From positions 310,001 through 374,000 of the forward strand of contig CAWFYI010000001.1 in assembly GCA_963820105.1 (NCBI GenBank): a stretch of DNA of 64,000 nucleotides. The letters run 5' to 3'. How positions within the stretch are numbered: the stretch's first letter is position 1; every line of letters starts with the position of its first letter. Positions 33,370 to 42,219 of this stretch are shown here, one piece after another. Below the pieces are notes generated by a model, which was not told where the DNA came from, did no database searches, and saw only the letters and a list, made by a program, of their open reading frames with translations. This DNA is from CAWFYI01 sp963820105. Its GTDB lineage: Bacteria; Patescibacteriota; Saccharimonadia; Saccharimonadales; UBA4665. A program made the position numbers and the translations under genes.

Positions 33370-34554
33370 ATGGCAGAGCAATTCGATCGAAGCAAACCGC
33401 ACATTAACGTCGGCACCATGGGTCACGTAGACCATGGCAAGACCACTCTGACCGCAGCTATCACCGCCGTCCTGGCCAAGAAGCTACCTAGCAGCGTCAA
33501 TAAACCAATTAAATATGATGAAATTGACAACGCGCCAGAGGAAAAGTCGCGCGGTATCACCATCGCTACTTCGCACCAGGAGTACGAGTCCGAAAAGCGC
33601 CACTACGCGCACGTCGACATGCCTGGCCACGCCGACTACGTGAAGAACATGATTACCGGCGCAGCCCAGATTGACGGCGCTATTTTGGTCGTGGGCGCTA
33701 ACGACGGCCCTATGCCTCAGACCCGCGAGCACGTTCTCCTTGCCCGCCAGGTCGGCGTTCCCAAGATCGTAGTTTTCCTGAACAAGATGGACCTGGCTGA
33801 CCCTGAGTTGGTTGATCTGGTCGAGGAAGAAATCCGCGAACTTCTGGAAAAGAATGGCTACGACAAGGATGCTCCGATCATCCGAGGCTCGGCTACCAAG
33901 GCCTTGGAAGGCGACGCCGAGAACGAAGATGAGATCATGGAGCTCGTAAAAGCTCTGGACGACTTCATCCCCGAGCCCAAGCGCGAACTGGACAAGCCGT
34001 TCCTGATGCCCATCGAAGACGTGTTCTCCATCAAGGGCCGTGGCACCGTCGCCACCGGCCGTGTCGAGACTGGCATCGTAAAGGTGAACGAAGAAGTAGA
34101 AATCGTCGGCATCCGCCCCACCAAGAAGACTGTCGTGACCGGCGTAGAGATGTTCAAGAAGAACCTGGACCAGGGCCAGGCCGGCGACAACGTCGGTATT
34201 CTGCTGCGCGGTATTGAGCGCGATGACATCGAGCGCGGCCAGGTCTTGTCTAAGCCCGGCACCATCACTCCGCACACCGAATTCGACAGCGAAGTCTACA
34301 TCCTGACCAAAGAAGAAGGCGGCCGCCATACCCCGTTCTTCAAGGGCTACAAGCCTCAGTTCTACTTCCGGACCACCGACGTTACCGGCGAAGTCGAACT
34401 TCCCAAGGACAAAGAAATGGTCATGCCCGGTGACACTGTGACCTTCAAGGTCAAGCTGCTCGCCCCGATTGCCATGGAACAAGGATTGCGCTTCGCCATC
34501 CGCGAAGGCGGCCGTACCGTCGGCGCCGGCGTTGTAACCAAGATCATCAAGTAA
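33370..34554 (+). CDS. tuf: elongation factor Tu
   Basis: Delivers aminoacyl-tRNA to the ribosome. The 394-aa protein is complete and undisturbed, unlike fusA next door: G1 GHVDHGKTT, G2 EEKSRGITIATSH, G3 HVDMPGHADYVKNM, G4 FLNKMDLAD and G5 RGSATKALEG. Domain II (GRGTVATGRVETG) and domain III, ending VGAGVVTKIIK, follow. An AAGGAG site sits 9 nt before the ATG. A strong terminator follows, so tuf ends its transcription unit. Confidence 0.98.
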   Translation: MAEQFDRSKPHINVGTMGHVDHGKTTLTAAITAVLAKKLPSSVNKPIKYDEIDNAPEEKSRGITIATSHQEYESEKRHYAHVDMPGHADYVKNMITGAAQIDGAILVVGANDGPMPQTREHVLLARQVGVPKIVVFLNKMDLADPELVDLVEEEIRELLEKNGYDKDAPIIRGSATKALEGDAENEDEIMELVKALDDFIPEPKRELDKPFLMPIEDVFSIKGRGTVATGRVETGIVKVNEEVEIVGIRPTKKTVVTGVEMFKKNLDQGQAGDNVGILLRGIERDDIERGQVLSKPGTITPHTEFDSEVYILTKEEGGRHTPFFKGYKPQFYFRTTDVTGEVELPKDKEMVMPGDTVTFKVKLLAPIAMEQGLRFAIREGGRTVGAGVVTKIIK

Positions 34555-34572
34555 GAACGCCTCTTGATTAAT

Positions 34573-34602
34573 AGGAGCCCCATGAGGGCTCCTTAATCTT
34601 TT
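34573..34602 (+). terminator. intrinsic terminator of tuf
   Basis: The stem AGGAGCCC/GGGCTCCT (8 bp, 5-nt loop CATGA) is followed by a T-rich run. It lies 18 nt after the tuf stop. Confidence 0.85.
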
Positions 34603-34609
34603 AATTAAT

Positions 34610-34996
34610 ATGAAAAGAACCCAAACACCCGTCTTTGAAGTTAACTTTGGTCATCAAAATGACGAAGACTCTGACATGACCGTGCTTGCTACTTACGTGA
34701 TATACGGACTCGTACAAAGCGAGACCACTCGACACGAACGAATCTCTAAGATTACTGATAGATTGGCTTTGCCTGAAGGCGCCGATGATTTCAGGATTGG
34801 CCAACGTTTGGAGACTAATGCGGCGGCTGACTATAGGACCGTACTGCGGGTGGTTACCGACCTGGGCATAGTAGCCGACCTGGTCGAACCGGCTACGGCT
34901 GCCAAGGAAGAACCGGCAACAACCTCTGCTCTTCCGGCAGGCTTGGGCGAGCCTATTCCGTTATTTCCGGTTCAGAGCCTCTTCCAGCAGGCGTGA
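34610..34996 (+). CDS. hypothetical protein
   Basis: A 128-aa protein starting right after the tuf terminator. Residues 25-95 are probably a small helical domain (ATYVIYGLVQSETTRHERIS, then DRLALPEGADDFRIG), and the C-terminal 35 residues are Ala/Pro/Glu-rich and likely disordered. No family is recognised. No clear ribosome site; the AT-rich run before the ATG may contain a -10. It may belong to the accessory genes scattered through this ribosomal region. Confidence 0.6.
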   Translation: MKRTQTPVFEVNFGHQNDEDSDMTVLATYVIYGLVQSETTRHERISKITDRLALPEGADDFRIGQRLETNAAADYRTVLRVVTDLGIVADLVEPATAAKEEPATTSALPAGLGEPIPLFPVQSLFQQA

Positions 34997-35061
34997 GCGT
35001 TTTATACCGATTCAGAACCTTGACTCGGCAGACTTTTCGCATTAAATAAAGCTTAATTTGT

Positions 35062-35091
35062 TTGCGGGTCAGCAACAGAGTGCCTTATAAT
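35062..35091 (+). promoter_or_regulatory. promoter of the 63-aa coiled-coil gene
   Basis: TTGCGG at 35062 and TATAAT at 35086 are spaced by 18 nt. The -10 ends 10 nt before ATG 35102. Confidence 0.55.
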
Positions 35092-35101
35092 AAGCGGCAC
35101 T

Positions 35102-35293
35102 ATGGGTTTGAGTTTTGACGATCTGCAGAATATACGTGCGATTATGCGCGAAGAATTAAATCCGCTGGAAGACCGGGTCGAGACTCTGGAAAACGACGTC
35201 AAAGACATCTATTTCATGATAAGCGACATGCGGAAGGAAATGAATGGTATGCAGAGAGACCTGCGCACTGTAAAGAGACTGGTCAAAGCATAG
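35102..35293 (+). CDS. small coiled-coil protein
   Basis: A 63-aa protein, almost entirely a predicted coiled coil (EDRVETLENDVKDIYFMISD, then RDLRTVKRLVK). Short proteins of this form are often encoded next to other genes in CPR and phages without known function. Compare the 82-aa coiled-coil protein at 14465. It lies upstream of rpsJ but is separated from it by 113 nt. Confidence 0.65.
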   Translation: MGLSFDDLQNIRAIMREELNPLEDRVETLENDVKDIYFMISDMRKEMNGMQRDLRTVKRLVKA

Positions 35294-35406
35294 TACTTGT
35301 TGTAAAATGCAACTCATAAGATAACTCTGCTGATTAAAAGTCGCTTTTGCAAGATAGAGGGATGTTACAGCAGGTCGGCCCAAGCGGCCGGGAAGGAATA
35401 ACACCT

Positions 35407-35757
35407 ATGGCTGACGCCAAAACACCTACCAAAGCGCCCGGAACCCCGGACGGTAAACAGCGGATACGCATCCGTCTTAAGGCTTACGACCACAAGGTAA
35501 TCGATCAGGCCGCCAAACAGATTATCGATACTGCTCTGCGCACCGGCGCCAGCTTGGCCGGCCCGATTCCTCTGCCCACCCGGCGCAGCACTTTCACGGT
35601 AGTCAAGAGTCCGCACGTATACAAGAAAGGCCGTGAACAGTTCGAGATGAGGGTGCATAAGCGCCTCATAGACGTATTTGAGCCTACGCCCAAGACAATC
35701 GACAGCCTGATGAACCTGTCCCTGCCGGCTGGCTGCGACGTAGAAATCAAGATGTAG
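35407..35757 (+). CDS. rpsJ: 30S ribosomal protein S10 (uS10)
   Basis: First gene of the S10 operon. The 116-aa protein has a short N-terminal extension (MADAKTPTKAPGTPDG) and then the S10 core: IRIRLKAYDHKVIDQAAKQI, GPIPLPTRRSTFTVVKSPHV and the C-terminal DVEIKM. ATG 35407 was chosen because a GGAAGGAA ribosome site is well placed 8-10 nt upstream and a longer reading has no ribosome site. The next gene, rplC, is 198 nt away, an unusually large gap. Confidence 0.95.
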   Translation: MADAKTPTKAPGTPDGKQRIRIRLKAYDHKVIDQAAKQIIDTALRTGASLAGPIPLPTRRSTFTVVKSPHVYKKGREQFEMRVHKRLIDVFEPTPKTIDSLMNLSLPAGCDVEIKM

Positions 35758-35955
35758 CCCGAATCATCTGTATAATTTGCAACACGTTGACAGAGGTAAT
35801 GAAGGCGTGGTACTCTGTTATGGTATCTGAGTAAACTGTTACTTGGTTCACGCAAGCAGGTCTGCCTATAACAGGGGTAGAAACCGCTCGAGGCCAGGTA
35901 TTTTTATGTCAGCCCTTAGCTACAATCTAAACGTAAATAATATCTGAAGGAACAG
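35758..35955 (+). promoter_or_regulatory. rplC leader: promoter and inverted repeat
   Basis: This 198-nt gap interrupts the usually tight rpsJ-rplC junction. It contains TTGACA at 35787 with TACTCT 18 nt later, then an inverted repeat CTGTTAT/ATAACAG (35815-35821 with 35868-35874), and TACAAT at 35921. A GAAGGA ribosome site precedes rplC. The region may hold a separate promoter and a ribosomal-protein-binding leader. Confidence 0.5.
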
Positions 35956-36570
35956 ATGAAGGCATTAATTACCCGAAAACTTGGTATGACTTCCGCGGTC
36001 GCGGACGATGGCGCGGTGCAGGCCGTTACTTTGCTTGCCGTGGGCGAACATACCGTCCTCCATCACAAGACCACGGATAAAGACGGTTATACGGCAGTGC
36101 AGGTGGGTATGGGTACGGCCAAGAAGCCCGGCAAGTCGCTCATCGGCCACGTCAAGGCCGCCAAGGTAACACCGAAAATTATCCGCGAGTTCCGCATGGA
36201 CGAAATTCCTGAAGACCTGAACGTCGGCAGCAAAATCAGCGCCGACGTTTTTAGTGTGGGCGACATCGTGCATGTGACCGGCCTGAGCAAGGGCAAGGGC
36301 TGGGCCGGAACCATCCGCCGCCATAATTTCCATCGCCAGCGCCAAACCCACGGCGCCAAAGGCAGCACCCGCCGCCCGGGGTCCATAGGCTCGATGTATC
36401 CCCAGAAAATCTTCAAGGGCAAGAAGATGGCCGGACAGCTCGGTCACGACCAAGTCACCGTTCGCAACCTGAAAGTTGCCTTGGTCGATACCGAACTCGG
36501 CGTCATCGGCGTAACGGGCGCCGTACCCGGCCCCAGCAAAAGCGTGGTACTAGTGAAAGGAGCCGAGTGA
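35956..36570 (+). CDS. rplC: 50S ribosomal protein L3 (uL3)
   Basis: Early-assembling 23S-binding protein. The 204-aa sequence shows MKALITRKLGMTS at the start, VTGLSKGKGWAGTIRRHNF, the Q-methylated-loop region RPGSIGSMYPQKIFKGKKM and the C-terminal VTGAVPGPSKSVVLVKG. The frame is intact. The stop overlaps the rplD start by one base (TGATG). Confidence 0.97.
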   Translation: MKALITRKLGMTSAVADDGAVQAVTLLAVGEHTVLHHKTTDKDGYTAVQVGMGTAKKPGKSLIGHVKAAKVTPKIIREFRMDEIPEDLNVGSKISADVFSVGDIVHVTGLSKGKGWAGTIRRHNFHRQRQTHGAKGSTRRPGSIGSMYPQKIFKGKKMAGQLGHDQVTVRNLKVALVDTELGVIGVTGAVPGPSKSVVLVKGAE

Positions 36571-37223
36571 TGGCTGTAGCTTCAGCGCAAGCGTATACCA
36601 AAGCCGGCACCAAGGCCACTGCGCCCGCCAAGCTTAACCAGGCCGTCTTCGGCGCGGCTCCCGATAATCATGAACTGATCAAGGCCGCTTATATTATGTA
36701 TATGGCCAACGGCCGCGATAACCTTGCCGTGACCAAGACGCGCGGGCTGGTTCGCGGGGGCGGCCGCAAACCCTGGAAGCAGAAAGGTACCGGACGTGCT
36801 CGTTTCGGCTCTTCGCGCGTGCCCATATGGCGCGGCGGCGGCATCACTTTCGGTCCGACGGGCCGCGAGAATTATGCGAAGCAGATGAACACCAAGGCCC
36901 GTAAGCTAGCCGTACGCCAGGCGTTGAGTCTGGCGGCTGGCGCTGGCAAGGTCATAGTCCTGGAAGATGTAATTTCCAAAGACGGCAAGACGGCCGGACT
37001 GGCCAAGCTCCTGGCCAAGGTAGGCGCCGAAGGCTCGGTGATTATAGTGGTGGACAGTAAATCCGACATGCTCGTACGCGCCTGTGGCAACCTCCGCGGC
37101 GTCAAGCTTGTCGGCAGCCACTACGTCAACGTGTATGACGTTATGAATGCCGACAAGATCGTCTTCAGCAAAGCGGCCCTGGATGCCGTGACTGAACGTC
37201 TGAGCAAGGATGGCAAACGATGA
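36570..37223 (+). CDS. rplD: 50S ribosomal protein L4 (uL4)
   Basis: The 217-aa protein has the L4 loop signature TRGLVRGGGRKPWKQKGTGR followed by RFGSSRVPIWRGGG, and the C-terminal globular part VIVLEDVISKDGKT. ATG 36570 is used; a GTG three bases earlier is inside the rplC stop. It overlaps rplW by 4 nt (ATGA). In other bacteria L4 autoregulates this operon; no binding site could be proven here. Confidence 0.96.
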   Translation: MAVASAQAYTKAGTKATAPAKLNQAVFGAAPDNHELIKAAYIMYMANGRDNLAVTKTRGLVRGGGRKPWKQKGTGRARFGSSRVPIWRGGGITFGPTGRENYAKQMNTKARKLAVRQALSLAAGAGKVIVLEDVISKDGKTAGLAKLLAKVGAEGSVIIVVDSKSDMLVRACGNLRGVKLVGSHYVNVYDVMNADKIVFSKAALDAVTERLSKDGKR

Positions 37224-37846
37224 ATAAAGACGTAGCCCTGATGCCCAGGCTTAACGAGAAGACTTACGGGCTGGCTGCCAAGCGGGTCTACGTATTCGAC
37301 GTTGACCGCGCCGTCAACAAGCACAGCATCGCCCGGGCCGTAGAATCGCAGTTCGAGGTCAAGGTCGCCGCAGTGAATACGGCCAACATCGCGGGCAAGC
37401 CCAAGCGCGTCATTAGCGTCAGTGGCAAACGGATGAAGAATTCTGACGGCAGCCGCAACGACTTCAAGAAAGCCTATGTGACCCTGGAAGAAGGCCATGG
37501 CCTGCCGTTCTTTGACGCTATAGAGGAAGAAGAACAGAAGGAGCAGGCTGCCCAGGAGAAATTCGACAAAGCTGCCGCAAAACAGGCCGAAAAAGAAGAG
37601 AAAGCTGCCGCGAAGACTTCCAAGCCTGGTAAGTCCGAAGCCAAGGCCCAGGCGGACAAGCCTGCCGCCAAGCCCGAAAAACCGGCGAAGAAGTCTGCCG
37701 CTAAGAAACCGGCCTCCAAAGAAACGGCAAAGACTACTGAACCTGAACCCGCCGAAAAGACTGAGGAGAAGCCAGAAGGCCGTTATAAGCGTCTGGCTGC
37801 ATGGCGAGGTTTCCGTCTGCGCAAGAAGAACAAGGGGGATAAGTAA
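37220..37846 (+). CDS. rplW: 50S ribosomal protein L23 (uL23) with long Lys/Ala tail
   Basis: Residues 1-95 are L23 (MPRLNEKTYGLAAKRVYVFD, then VAAVNTANIAGKPKRV), the protein at the peptide exit that docks trigger factor and SRP. A tail of more than 100 residues follows, rich in Lys, Ala, Glu and Pro (AAKQAEKEEKAAAKTSKPGK and similar) and ending in a basic RYKRLAAWRGFRLRKKNKG. Total 208 aa against about 100 for typical L23. The frame is intact to the rplB start, so the tail looks real. Confidence 0.93.
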   Translation: MNKDVALMPRLNEKTYGLAAKRVYVFDVDRAVNKHSIARAVESQFEVKVAAVNTANIAGKPKRVISVSGKRMKNSDGSRNDFKKAYVTLEEGHGLPFFDAIEEEEQKEQAAQEKFDKAAAKQAEKEEKAAAKTSKPGKSEAKAQADKPAAKPEKPAKKSAAKKPASKETAKTTEPEPAEKTEEKPEGRYKRLAAWRGFRLRKKNKGDK

Positions 37847-38681
37847 TGGCTGTCAAACCATACAATCCGATTACGCCGGGCCGGCGCGGCATGACCACGC
37901 AGGACTTCGACAGCATAACCACCAAGAAACCGCTGCGCTCCCTTCTGGTGCCTAAGCGCCGCGGCAACGGCCGCAACAACCAGGGCCGCATCACCACGCG
38001 CCACAAGGGCGGCGGCGCCAAGAAGTTCTATCGCATCGTCAACTTCAAGCTGGCTCCCGGCGTGAGTGCCGTGATTGAGCACATAGAATATGATCCTAAC
38101 CGCAGCGCGCGCATCGCGCGCATCAAGGAAAAGAGCGGCACTTACCATTACATATTGGCGGCGCAGGGCATGAAGGTCGGGCAGACCGTTAAAAGCGGCG
38201 AAGAAATCGCCATCGAAGCCGGAAACCGCTTGAAACTGAAGGATATCCCCGTAGGCAGTATCATACATGCCGTCGAGATCAAGCCTGGCCGCGGCGCTCA
38301 GGCGGTACGCAGCGCGGGCAACGGCGCCCAGCTCATGGGCATTGATAATGGTTATGCCCAGGTCCGACTACCCAGCGGCGAAGTACGCCTAATCAACGAG
38401 AACTGCATGGCATCAATAGGCGCCATCGGCAATGAACAGCACCAGAACGTCAAGGTAGGCAAAGCCGGCCGTAGCCGGCACAAGGGCATCCGCCCGACGG
38501 TGCGCGGCGTAGTCATGAATGCCGCCGACCACCCGCACGGCGGCGGCGACGGCGGACGCCACGGCATGGGCAAGCCGCCGCGTACGCCTTGGGGCCAAAG
38601 ACCCTGGGTTACAAGACCCGCAGGCGCAAATCCACCAATAAATTTATCGTGCGCAGCCGCCACCAAGGAAAGAGGAGATAA
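37846..38681 (+). CDS. rplB: 50S ribosomal protein L2 (uL2), frame-disrupted near the 3' end
   Basis: Peptidyl-transferase-region protein. MAVKPYNPITPGRRGMT, GRNNQGRITTRHKGGGAKKF and the catalytic-region block MNAADHPHGGGDGGRHGMGK read in one frame. One missing base near 38595 shifts the end; the corrected C-terminus is KTLGYKTRRRKSTNKFIV and ends in GKRR at the TAA 38679. Without correction the frame would run into the next gene. Confidence 0.93.
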
Positions 38682-38683
38682 GT

Positions 38684-39232
38684 ATGAGTTTATCCATTTG
38701 GCACGAACTGGACCATCCGACACACCCAATTATTGACGGCGGCGGTGTAGAAACTGCAATTCTAGAAGGCGCACGAATAGGTGCTTCATGGGGCCAGGCT
38801 TACGGCGGTATATCTTATTTGGATGTTATGGGCATGGAACTGCGCGATGAAGACAGATTTAAGCCAACTAGCGACGAGCGTGATTACTTCGCCGGTTATG
38901 CAATTGGCGTAAGGGCGGGAATATCGGAGCTTGATGTACGTACACCGGACAGCGCAGGTTTTTATATGAGTGGTAGGGAAATGGACGCTCTTAGGAATGC
39001 TAGACCTTTGGGTAAACGCATCCATGCCGAGCAGGACGACCGATACCCGTCATCTTACCCAGAGATACTGAGGGCTGTTGTTTTTCGAGCGCTACAAACC
39101 GGAAGCTTAACGACTCCTGAGCGCCTAACACTAGCTAAACCAGAAGATGCAGCATTTATCGGCATGGCTATAGGATTAAGATACGCTCAACTGAGTCCTC
39201 CTGAAGGACTTCAAGAAAGGGAGGCCGCATGA
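38684..39232 (+). CDS. hypothetical protein inserted between rplB and rpsS
   Basis: A 182-aa soluble protein of unknown family. The frame is intact and AT-richer than the flanking ribosomal genes. It contains Gly/Ala-rich stretches such as LEGARIGASWGQAYGGISYL and FAGYAIGVRAGISELD, and a second similar one near the end (FIGMAIGLRYAQLS); the repeated A-I-G-x-R pattern hints at an internal duplication of a helical unit. An AGAGGAG site shared with the end of rplB precedes the ATG, and the end overlaps rpsS by 4 nt (ATGA), so it is fully integrated in the S10 operon. Confidence 0.78.
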   Translation: MSLSIWHELDHPTHPIIDGGGVETAILEGARIGASWGQAYGGISYLDVMGMELRDEDRFKPTSDERDYFAGYAIGVRAGISELDVRTPDSAGFYMSGREMDALRNARPLGKRIHAEQDDRYPSSYPEILRAVVFRALQTGSLTTPERLTLAKPEDAAFIGMAIGLRYAQLSPPEGLQEREAA

Positions 39233-39504
39233 GCCGTTCGCTGAAAAAAGGGCCGTTCATAGATTTCAAGCTGGCCAAGAAAGTCAATGCGCTGGGCGAT
39301 AACGACCGCACGATCATCAAAACCTGGGCGCGGGCCAGCACCGTCGCGCCGGAATTCGTCGGCAAGACCATTGCCGTGCATAACGGCAAGGTCCACGTGC
39401 CGGTTTTCATTACCGAAAATATGGTCGGCCACAAACTCGGCGAGTTCGCGCCTACCCGTAAGTTCCGCAGTCATGGCGGTAAATTAGCGAAAGGGGCCAG
39501 CTAA
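39229..39504 (+). CDS. rpsS: 30S ribosomal protein S19 (uS19)
   Basis: A 91-aa S19 with MSRSLKKGPFIDFKLAKKV, KTWARASTVAPEFVGKTIAV and VGHKLGEFAPTRKFRSHGG. Complete and in frame. AAGGGAGG precedes the ATG, and the start overlaps the preceding unknown gene. Confidence 0.97.
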   Translation: MSRSLKKGPFIDFKLAKKVNALGDNDRTIIKTWARASTVAPEFVGKTIAVHNGKVHVPVFITENMVGHKLGEFAPTRKFRSHGGKLAKGAS

Positions 39505-39505
39505 G

Positions 39506-39945
39506 ATGGCAGTCAAAGCAGTCGCCAAAGGAGTTAAGCTGAGCCCTCGCAAGGTCGCGGTGGTCGCTGCCCTGGTGCGCGGCCGCAGCGTCGAAGACGC
39601 CCTGACCATCCTGGAGCACACGCCCCGCCGCAGCGCGGTCGCAGTAAGCAAGGCTATCAAGAGCGCGAAGGCTAACGCCGACCATAACCATAACTACAAA
39701 CCGGCTACCCTTCAGATCACTGAGATTTCCGTCATGCCCGGTCCGCGCCTAAAGCGTTATCGTCCTGCAGCGTATGGCCGCGCCCTGCCTTTCCAACGCA
39801 AGACCTCGCATATCCGCGTAGTTGTAGACGGCGAGTACGCGAAGCCAGGAAACCGTCCAAGCCAACTGAAGAGCCGGCGAAGCAGCCTGCTAAGCCCGCT
39901 GAATCCGAAGCCAAGGCCCAGGAAAAGACCAAGGAGGCCAAGTAA
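39506..39945 (+). CDS. rplV: 50S ribosomal protein L22 (uL22), frame change before the tail
   Basis: The L22 core is clear: AVAKGVKLSPRKVAVVAALV, ALTILEHTPRRSAVAVSKAI and the exit-tunnel loop RLKRYRPAAYGRALPFQRKT followed by SHIRVVVDGE. A frame change near 39836 then leads into a Pro/Lys/Glu tail (KPSKPTEEPAKQPAKPAESE) ending at the TAA 39943 that overlaps rpsC. The alternative uncorrected reading runs into rpsC and looks non-native. Confidence 0.9.
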
Positions 39946-40578
39946 TGGGACAAAAAGTAAACCCGATTTCAATGCGACTGCAGGTCAATAAGGACTGGCG
40001 CAGCAAGTGGTTCGTGGCCAAGCGCGATTATGCTAAATTCCTGAAGGACGACCTGGCCGTACGCCGCCTCATCAAAGATAAGCTTGGCAGCCGCGCATCC
40101 ATAAACAAGGTAGAAATCACGCGAACCCCCAACTTGGTCACGGTTAACATAGCTACGGCCAAGGCCGGCGTGGTTATCGGGCGCGGCGGCGCAGGCGCCA
40201 CCGAGCTGAAGCAACAGATCGAAAAGATTTACGGAGGCACGCCGACCCGCATCAACATCGAAGAGGTCAAAAAACCGGATCTATATGCCAAGCTGGTCGC
40301 CGAGAACATCGCCCATCAGCTGGAACGGCGCATGAGCTTCCGCCGCGCTATCAAATCGACAGCCGCCGCTACCATGCGTGCTGGCGCCAAGGGAGTGCGC
40401 ATCGAGGTATCCGGCCGTCTGAATGGCGCCGAGATGTCCCGCCGCGAAAAAGAAGTCGCAAGGTTCTGTACCCCTGCACACTATCCGTGCCGACATTGAT
40501 TACGCGCAGGTCAACGCCAAGACCGTCGCCGGTATCATCGGCGTAAAGGTTTGGATTTATAAGGGGGAGGTCCAGTAA
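39945..40578 (+). CDS. rpsC: 30S ribosomal protein S3 (uS3), frame-disrupted
   Basis: S3 forms part of the mRNA entry channel. MGQKVNPISMRLQVNKDWRS, the KH-domain GVVIGRGGAGATELKQQI and FRRAIKSTAAATMRAGAKG are diagnostic. One extra A near 40461 splits it; the corrected continuation is GSVPLHTIRADIDYAQVNAK to IIGVKVWIYKGEVQ. The stop overlaps the rplP start by one base. Confidence 0.93.
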
Positions 40579-40991
40579 TGTTACTGCCGAACCGCATGAA
40601 GCACCGCAAGGTGCGCAAAGGCCGGATCCGCGGCGTTGCCATTTCGGGCAACTACATCGCTTTCGGCGATTACGCCTTGCAGGCCCAGGGCCAGCAGCGG
40701 ATTACGTCGCGTCAGATCGAGTCCGCGCGCCAGGCAATGACCCGCTACATCAAGCGCGGTGGTAAGATCTGGATTCGCATCTTCCCGCACACCCCGGTTA
40801 GCCGCAAGCCGCAAGACGTCAAGATGGGCAGCGGCAAGGGCAACCCGGAATTTTACGTGGCGAAGGTACGCCCCGGCACCATCATGTTCGAAATGCAAGG
40901 CGTTTCCGAAGAAATGGCCCGCGAGGCCATGCGCCTGGCGGCGCATAAGCTTCCCGTGAAGACCAAATTCCTGAAAAGGGAGGAGGCTTGA
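40578..40991 (+). CDS. rplP: 50S ribosomal protein L16 (uL16)
   Basis: The 137-aa protein has MLLPNRMKHRKVRKGRI, QARMT-like ESARQAMTRYIKRGGKIWIR, FPHTPVSRKPQDVKMGSGKG and the C-terminal AAHKLPVKTKF. It sits near the A-site tRNA elbow of the 50S. Intact. Confidence 0.97.
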   Translation: MLLPNRMKHRKVRKGRIRGVAISGNYIAFGDYALQAQGQQRITSRQIESARQAMTRYIKRGGKIWIRIFPHTPVSRKPQDVKMGSGKGNPEFYVAKVRPGTIMFEMQGVSEEMAREAMRLAAHKLPVKTKFLKREEA

Positions 40992-40994
40992 GTT

Positions 40995-41195
40995 ATGAAG
41001 GTTGCCGATATGCGTAAACTGCCAACTGCCGAATTGGCCAAAGAGAGCACCAAGATGCGCGACGAAATAGCCGAGCTTAAACGCCGCCTGCATCTGGGCG
41101 AAATTCAGAACGTACGCGTAATCCGTAACAAGCGCAAGGACTTGGCGCGCATGCTTACCGTGCTCAGCGAAGCTTTGATGAAGGAGGCTAACTGA
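40995..41195 (+). CDS. rpmC: 50S ribosomal protein L29 (uL29)
   Basis: A 66-aa helical hairpin protein near the exit tunnel: MKVADMRKLPTAELAKEST and the L29 signature LGEIQNVRVIRNKRKDLAR. The stop overlaps the rpsQ ATG (TGATG). Confidence 0.95.
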   Translation: MKVADMRKLPTAELAKESTKMRDEIAELKRRLHLGEIQNVRVIRNKRKDLARMLTVLSEALMKEAN

Positions 41196-41537
41196 TGGCT
41201 AAGGCAACTCATAGGTACCGTATCTTCCAGCAAAGGCGACAAGACCATAGTGGTTACCGTCCAGACCCGCAAGACGCATCCGCTTTATCGCAAGCAGTAC
41301 ACGGTGAGCAAGAAGTTCATGGCGCACGATGAAAAGAACGAGGCTGAGGTTGGCGACAAAGTGGCCATCGTGGAGACACGGCCGGTCAGCCGCCGCAAGC
41401 ATCATAAGCTGGATCGCATTATAGAGAAGCCGGCCCTGCGCGCCGATTCGCTGGCTGTCACGAAGTCCGACGAGCCGGAACGTCCTGCCACAAAGGGCAA
41501 GGCCAAGGACGAAGAGGCCGAGGAGGCCAAGTCATGA
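41195..41537 (+). CDS. rpsQ: 30S ribosomal protein S17 (uS17), frame-disrupted, acidic tail
   Basis: MAKATHR is followed by one extra base near 41216; then TVSSSKGDKTIVVTVQTRK, HPLYRKQYTVSKKFMAHDE and the S17 end VAIVETRPVSRRKHHKLDRI read normally. About 30 residues of Glu/Lys/Ala tail (KGKAKDEEAEEAKS) follow the core. The stop overlaps rplN (ATGA). Confidence 0.92.
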
Positions 41538-41902
41538 TTCAGCAGGAAAGCCGCCTCTTGGTCTGTGACAACAGCGGTGCTCGCGAGATATTGTGTATCC
41601 GCGTACTCGGTGGCACCCGCCATCGCTATGCGCGCGTCGGCGATATTATCGTCGCTACCGTCAAGCAGGCCAGCCCTAACGGCGCGGTCAAGAAGAAGAG
41701 CGTGGTGCGCGCCGTAGTCGTCCGTACCAGGAACACCATCCACCGCAAGGACGGATCGACGATCAAGTTTGATGACAACGCCGCAGTAGTCATAGGCGAT
41801 GATAACCTGCCGCGGGCCACCCGCATATTCGGCCCGGTTCCCCGCGAACTGCGCGACCAAGGCTACGCCAAGATAGTTTCACTTGCACCGGAGGTCCTAT
41901 GA
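41534..41902 (+). CDS. rplN: 50S ribosomal protein L14 (uL14)
   Basis: The 122-aa protein begins MIQQESRLLVCDNSGARE and carries GDIIVATVKQASPNGAVKKK and the signature block ending in DNAAVVIGDD, with FGPVPRELRDQGYAKIVSLA at the end. Full length and intact. Confidence 0.97.
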   Translation: MIQQESRLLVCDNSGAREILCIRVLGGTRHRYARVGDIIVATVKQASPNGAVKKKSVVRAVVVRTRNTIHRKDGSTIKFDDNAAVVIGDDNLPRATRIFGPVPRELRDQGYAKIVSLAPEVL

Positions 41903-42219
41903 TGAAGATACGTCTGAAAAAAGGCGATACCGTAGTGGTGCGTTCGGGCAAGTACAGCGGCAAGACCGGCAAGGTCACGGCCACGCATCCGCGCGAGAAC
42001 AAAGTGACCGTCGAAGGGATTAACATAGTGAAAAAGCACGTGAAGCCTAACCAGCAGCACCCGCAGGGCGCGATTGTCGAAATCACTAAGCCCATCTGGG
42101 TAAGCAAGGTTGGCATAATGGAGCCCGCGTCCAAGAAAGCCAGTCGTATCGGCTACCAAGTAGACAAGGATGGCAAAAAGACCCGCGTGTTCAAGAAGAG
42201 CGGAAAGGAGATCAAGTGA
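41902..42219 (+). CDS. rplX: 50S ribosomal protein L24 (uL24)
   Basis: L24 core with the KOW motif KKGDTVVVRSGKYSGKTGKV, then INIVKKHVKPNQQHPQGAIV. About 105 aa. Two consecutive ATGs exist (41899 and 41902); the second has better spacing (7 nt) to the GGAGG site. The end overlaps rplE. Confidence 0.96.
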   Translation: MKIRLKKGDTVVVRSGKYSGKTGKVTATHPRENKVTVEGINIVKKHVKPNQQHPQGAIVEITKPIWVSKVGIMEPASKKASRIGYQVDKDGKKTRVFKKSGKEIK

